A stretch of 64,000 nucleotides of DNA from Dysidea avara (taxonomy: Eukaryota > Porifera > Demospongiae > Dictyoceratida > Dysideidae): NCBI RefSeq assembly GCF_963678975.1, contig NC_089274.1:21847133-21911132 (forward strand), read 5' to 3'. Position 1 is the first letter of the stretch. Each line of letters opens with the position of its first letter. Position numbers and translations under genes: made by a program. The notes below the pieces were generated by a model, which was given only the letters and a program-made list of their open reading frames with translations, made no database searches and was not told the DNA's origin. Positions 60,101-64,000 of this stretch are shown here, piece after piece.

Positions 60101-60852
60101 TTATCCGAACAGTAGAAACGACTACTAAGATGTATGATCTGTTAGAGTATTTGAACAAACAGGACATAAATGGATGGGCTTTGATTAACTGAACCTTTTG
60201 ATTATCTGAACATGTCTTGGTCCCAAGAGGGCAAGGGAGCACTGTACATTTCCCATAATACATGCAAGTTTACAGTTCATACTACACCTGTGCTCTATCG
60301 CAGCTATGAGGTAGCCATGAGAGGCAAGGTCACAACAAATAGCAGAACAAAAAGTACGCATGCCCGATACTCCATGTGAGAACATTATCACTGGTAGTGA
60401 AGTAGACGTCTTCACTGGTGCTCCATAAAGTGCTGGAATATTCTGTCCTAAAATATGGCCAATGCTGCAAGGAATCAGTACTACACTCACTCACCGCGCA
60501 GCACGCTGACTAGTGGCTCAAACGCTTCAATTGCTCCACGAGTGCCCACGGCTTGCTGCAGCCTTTCGTTGCACAGTAGTCCTTTAGCATACAGTTCATT
60601 GGGTAGCCAGGGCGGATAGTGATATCCGGAGTCCGAGGTGGCCTCAGTTGGATAGTAGAGACGGAACAGTAATCCATTATCGTCTCCCTTACACAGTGGC
60701 ATCACGTCCACACATCCTACCTGGTGTTGACCACTCGGTGCAGGTATGCCCATACCTTTTGACATGACACTCCGCTTCACTCCAGGCGTTGCTGCTGCCT
60801 GGTTGCTTAACAAGGCCATTCGCAGGGCACCGCGCATTATTGCAGAACTCAT
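52245..60852 (-). CDS. Platelet-activating factor acetylhydrolase, paralogue E
   Basis: Exons 60852-60495, 60447-60288, 54324-54195, 54125-54012, 53963-53872, 53576-53419, 53366-53336, 53287-53145 and 52342-52245 join to 427 residues with no stop, the longest copy. Triad: S268 (GHSFGG), D291 (GIALDTY), H352 (GSYHLDQCD); FSHG in exon 2. The extra length is at the N-terminus (MSSAIMRGALRMALLSNQAA, mildly amphipathic and Arg-containing, so mitochondrial targeting is possible but unproven) and in exon 1 after NELYAKG. Intron 2 is 6 kb and holds several MITEs and a SINE-like repeat. First gene of the array in transcription order, sharing a 124 bp gap with divergent tepsin. Confidence 0.93.
54325..56100. 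other. Intron 2 of PAF-AH E, part nearest exon 3
   Basis: A degenerate GACTGTTCTATTAAAGCA motif lies near 54848. An open frame at 54966-55151 and the Lys/Glu-rich stretch after it match nothing I know. Confidence 0.4.
56101..56455. mobile_element. hAT-type MITE with 8 bp target duplication
   Basis: TIRs TAGGGATGCCACGA and TCGTGGCATCCCTA, flanked by GTTGTTTC at 56093-56100 and 56456-56463. Interior rich in TGACATAAA repeats. Confidence 0.9.
57370..57437 (-). repeat. tRNA-derived SINE-like sequence
   Basis: On the minus strand GGTAGCAGTGGTTCAGTGGT (A-box region) is followed 30-odd bases later by CCCTGGTTCGAACTC (B box), then a T9 run like a pol III terminator. The T stem has a mismatch and no clean anticodon arm forms, so I call it a tRNA-derived repeat, not a tRNA gene. 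Confidence 0.55.
57785..58053. mobile_element. Near-perfect foldback MITE in intron 2 of PAF-AH E
   Basis: Arms of about 125 bp: TCCACACAAAACAGCCAAGC outside to GCAATGATGTTAATGCT inside on the left, mirrored on the right (ending GGCTGTTTTGTGTGGA). The arms differ at only a few sites, so the insertion looks young. A related fragment lies at about 12290-12345. Confidence 0.9.
58054..58890. other. Intron 2 of PAF-AH E, unassigned stretch
   Basis: A short (AT)n run at 58391-58411. No exon, and no domain in the open frames at 58377-58654. Confidence 0.45.
58891..59089. mobile_element. Short MITE with internal tandem repeat
   Basis: TIRs CAGGGTTCTGCC and GGCAGAACCCTG, flanked by TGCTAG on both sides. 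The right half has three GGTACTGGTCG units. Confidence 0.8.
59090..60067. other. Intron 2 of PAF-AH E, part nearest exon 2
   Basis: One GACTGTTCTATTAGAGTA motif at about 59810. An open frame at 59554-59754 is unrecognised. Confidence 0.45.
60068..60244. mobile_element. Pogo/Tigger-type MITE in intron 2 of PAF-AH E
   Basis: TIRs CAGTGCTCCCTC and GGGAGCACTG with TA target duplications (60066-60067, 60245-60246). It ends about 44 bp from exon 2. Confidence 0.75.
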
Positions 60853-60976
60853 TGCTGTAACTCAACGCCACAATCGATTTCCAACAATTTATTACCTATT
60901 TGGGATATTATAGGGTTTTGCTGATAGATGGTTGTTTGTGTTTTGAGCTAGCTGATTTGTTTACGGAGGAGAAGAG
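60853..60976. promoter_or_regulatory. 124 bp bidirectional promoter, PAF-AH E / tepsin
   Basis: Only 124 bases separate the two divergent start codons. The shared PAF-AH motif (ATCGATTGTGG on the minus strand) is at 60868-60878, 15 bases before the PAF-AH E ATG. No TATA box on either side. Confidence 0.65.
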
Positions 60977-63665
60977 ATGTTTGGGGGACCTTCTCTTAAA
61001 TCCAAGATCGTCAACTTCCGCCTGGTGGGTCTATTGCAAACGAATACGTAATTTCCATGTAATGTACTGGTCAAGTATCCTTCGAATTCATTAACGTGAC
61101 CATTAAAAGTGAAATTGCGCCCATCTTCGTGAACTAAGCTGGTTTATTCTAATTAGTACCCACCATTTAAAGAGTGCAGGACTCCATTGCATGAAGGTAT
61201 CCGGTTATAAGCGCAGCTAATTTGATGTGTGTTGTTCTTTTTACGCAGATGCCATCACTGATTGCTGCTACATTGGCATCAGAAAAACCCACCGATGGCT
61301 ACTTGGTCAATGACATTATAAGTATCCTGAACAGTCACTAATCGTAATGTGTAGCATGGTATAATGGAAGATGTAGCTCCTTGTTAATTCGCTAGCTATT
61401 GTCTTAACTGTTATGACTTGAGAGCTTTGTGATGGTTTAAAGAGATTATGTGTGCACACAGTATACATTTACACACACACACACACACAAGCATTTCACC
61501 AGCAGGTACACACAGATGCATGCTCTGTGTGTGTGTGTGTGTTTATGTTTATGCGCATGTTCTGTATATGCACATACACCCGTTTGTGTATAACTGCTTG
61601 TAAGGTACTCTGTGTTATATTATGTGTTACACATTGTGTAACCTTAACAATGCCCTCACAGAGATGTCATTTGAGTCACAACAGAGTAGAATATTCTTAC
61701 AGGAGTACCTCATGAATCAATTAGTATCCACCAGAAATGTTTATGTCAAAACTAAGGTACGTGTGTGTAGTTTATGGAGCTATAAAGTTTCAAATACTTG
61801 TAAGAATTTTGGTATTAAAAAATGTACATGAGCCATTTGTTAATGGCCCAAATACACACATTTACAACGAAATGAACTATAATGAAAGCTTGACGCCCAG
61901 AAAAATATCTTGCAAAATTTGCCTTGCTAGGTCCTTGCACTGTTCTTCCAAGAATCTTAGACAGAAATGTTCCGTTCCTGCAAGAATGGAAACTTGTAAG
62001 ATTGTTTTTCCTTCCAGTATGTATTTGTGTAAGCCATGTCAAGTTGTTTCATGGGCCCGACCGACCCACCTTTTTAGGAGAATTGTAAAATTATAATTAA
62101 CTTTCGTTTTAAAAAGTATTACCACAAACTCTATTTCTGTACTTCTTTTGTGTTGCTTTGTTTTTATGTACCAACCGATCTTAAGATTTTCGTCCCTGAA
62201 ACAAATAACCAGGAGTGTGATTGCAAGGCATTGCAATATTTGAACATTGCTCTTTTTTGTTTTCTTTTTTGTCCTTACTGTTTCATCCATCACCTTTGGA
62301 GTAAATTTTCCAACCTTGTTCAGTAGGTGGTTACATTAAACTTGTACACACATGACACATTTGGGGCAAGGCCATTTTGGGCATTTCCTTAATTAGAACC
62401 AGAGAGGTTAGGTTCCAAGCATACTTATGTGTACTCCATGACCAGACTATCTCATTGTTGTGGTCATGTTATTTCTCCATCAGTGAGGTTATGCTTGGAT
62501 TACTTGCTCTTGTAGGTTTTGAAGTTATTTACTGAGCTAGTTAAGAATGGTCATCCTGAATTCCGACAGAACCTTTTAAAACAGACTGTGCCTTTAAATG
62601 ATGCATCAAGTAAGAGTGTTGCGTGTGACGTTGGAAGAGTTGTATATTATTTTGGTGTCCTTTTAATAGAGTTGAGGTGTACTGATCCTAACCTTGCTGG
62701 AGATGTTGGTCGTATCAGAGATCTTGCTAAGGTGGATAGTTTGTGTGTGTGCATGTGTGCGTCCATGAGGACCACTACTCAGGTGCTACAAATCAGTACT
62801 GGCTAATAGTCCTCCAGGATTAGTACCCCACAGGAAGCTCTACCATGTCCCATGAGGTGTAGACACTCAAAGTCCCACCTGAATCTCACCTGTTGTGTGA
62901 CAGTGTGAGACATAGACAACTGGTGGCATGCACCACACACGCACACACGCGTGCACACGCACACACAGAGCAAAGCCTTTAGCTGCCGTGCTAGCACGGT
63001 CATGCCTACCCAGTGAACCAGCACTGTGACACCTTTGGCTAATAGGTAAGCTTTTTTAACTATGTAGTAAAATCTATTCACATAATGAAATGTCTCAAAA
63101 GTGTAGGCTTGTTTCCTGGATCGTGTTCTTCCACAACAGTATGTGCCACCATTTTGAATTTACTGATATACATTTGCATGTGATGTCACAACATCACGAT
63201 TATTTATAATACATATCAACATCACAATGTTCAGAGACAATTGTCATTAATCCCACAATCAATATAATCTCCCAGCCCTAATAGTGATCCTCTCTCATAA
63301 TCCTATAGAACCACTCCCCCCTACATTCCAAAACAACTTACTTCATCCTCCCCCAGCTTAATATTCTAGGTTGAGTCCTGTATATGTGTTACTGTTAATG
63401 TCTAAATTTTTATAAAATATTGTATGGAAATGTTCTCTTACCATCCAGAAATTATTGGACATGTTATACGATGAGTCAATTACTACTACACCCCCAACAG
63501 CACTATCATCAATGTCATCAAGAAGTAACCAATAGGATATCATGTAATCTTGTCATCATCACTGTTGTTATGCAGGTTTCCCAGAATCACGTCCATCATC
63601 AAGTGATTCAAAAAGTGATTCAAAATATGAAGGATTTGGTAATACAACAAATGAGCCACTTAAAG
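60977..63665 (+). CDS. TEPSIN: Tepsin (AP-4 accessory protein), 5' part
   Basis: Tepsin binds the AP-4 adaptor on vesicles leaving the trans-Golgi network. Exons 60977-61024, 61249-61321, 61662-61756, 62516-62609, 62670-62731, 63449-63524 and 63576-63665 have compatible phases and encode 179 residues. Residues 1-16 (MFGGPSLKSKIVNFRL) run into MPSLIAATLASEKPTDGYLV, matching the human RLSFLHRLPLLLKG...PGYLFEEI start of the ENTH domain; VLKLFTELVKNGHPEFRQNL matches the later ENTH helix; SKYEGFGN matches the human LQGFGYSK linker. The 60 bp intron 62610-62669 is a multiple of 3 and stop-free, so it could be retained. The next exon is not certain: a candidate at 63954 has an open frame, but its phase does not fit. 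The gene continues past the window. Confidence 0.85.
63178..63284. repeat. hAT MITE right-end fragment
   Basis: Resembles the right end of the element at 37817-38144 (ACATCACGAT, ATATCAACATCACAATGTTC, TCTCCCAGCCCT). It lies in a tepsin intron. Confidence 0.7.
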
Positions 63666-63830
63666 GTGAGGAATGTCTTTATTTTGTCGGTTAATAGTTT
63701 TCTCTCTCTTCTCTGAAAAATGTTGCAGTCTGTTCACGTGCATACCTTGTTCACCTAGTGTAGTAAAATGCTTTGCACTGTATGTACATATGTAATGTAA
63801 TGTGATGTGCATGTGTACTGTTTTATACTT

Positions 63831-63926
63831 GTAACATGGGCACGAGTGATTTGCCTGATATGTATGCCCAAAGCCCAAGGGCCTTTCCCCCTTACATATC
63901 AGGCAAATCATGAGTGCCCATGTTAC
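63831..63926. repeat. Hairpin repeat in the last visible tepsin intron
   Basis: GTAACATGGGCAC...GATTTGCCTGATATGTA mirrors TACATATCAGGCAAATC...GTGCCCATGTTAC with a G/C-rich loop (AAGCCCAAGGGCC). Arms 34 bp. Confidence 0.85.
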
Positions 63927-64000
63927 AGCTAATATGTAACACTTCCGTTTCAGGCTGATAGCCTTGATGCCAATACGAGTGTAACCACTGAATTCGTTTT

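Noticed and set aside
60900-61094. Open frame starting at 60900 as tepsin exon 1
   Set aside because: The ATG at 60977 in another frame gives an N-terminus that matches tepsin and a phase-0 donor at 61025; the 60900 frame matches nothing.

Overview
The window looks like a metazoan nuclear locus, most likely from a demosponge. Genes are split by many introns, several only 48-60 bp long with GT-AG (once GC-AG) borders. The three single-copy genes are animal types: ATAD5/ELG1, lysosomal alpha-N-acetylglucosaminidase and tepsin. Intergenic gaps are short, introns are full of foldback elements and MITEs, and microsatellites such as (CA)n and (AGT)n are common. The organism assignment is inference; I ran no search.

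Layout. (1) 1-3323, + strand: the 3' half of an ATAD5-like RFC-type AAA+ gene, whose reading frame is not continuous in this sequence. It is followed by a 5'-truncated LINE (3781-5003) and a foldback element (5151-5685). (2) 5885-16069, + strand: a complete three-exon NAGLU gene with a signal peptide and a 7.7 kb first intron packed with inverted-repeat elements, including a 133 bp perfect palindrome. (3) 16551-60852, - strand: five head-to-tail genes for platelet-activating-factor acetylhydrolase (PAF-AH, group VII/VIII phospholipase A2 family; called A to E here from left to right, so E is first in the direction of transcription). Each has nine exons with the same intron phases, an intact spliced frame and a full Ser-Asp-His triad. 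Differences in gene length come almost entirely from transposons in introns 2, 5 and 8: a broken multi-domain mobile element with ULP1-like protease and PHD-finger signatures in intron 2 of B, and a restriction-like-endonuclease LINE sitting in (AGT)n microsatellite DNA in intron 8 of D. (4) 60977-63665 and beyond, + strand: the 5' part of the gene for tepsin, the ENTH/VHS-domain accessory protein of AP-4, divergent from PAF-AH E with only 124 bp between start codons.

How they fit together: NAGLU (lysosomal heparan sulfate breakdown) and tepsin (AP-4 trafficking from the trans-Golgi network) are single genes, while PAF-AH has been tandemly amplified. The five paralogues share an upstream motif (ATCGATTGTGG, four of five copies) and an almost identical exon 4-intron 4-exon 5 block, suggesting common regulation and gene conversion. 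They differ most in the exon 1 segment that corresponds to the interface-binding helix of the human enzymes, suggesting divergence in membrane or substrate preference. The PAF-AH array, with its shared promoter element, homogenised core and divergent interface segment, is the most interesting system here.
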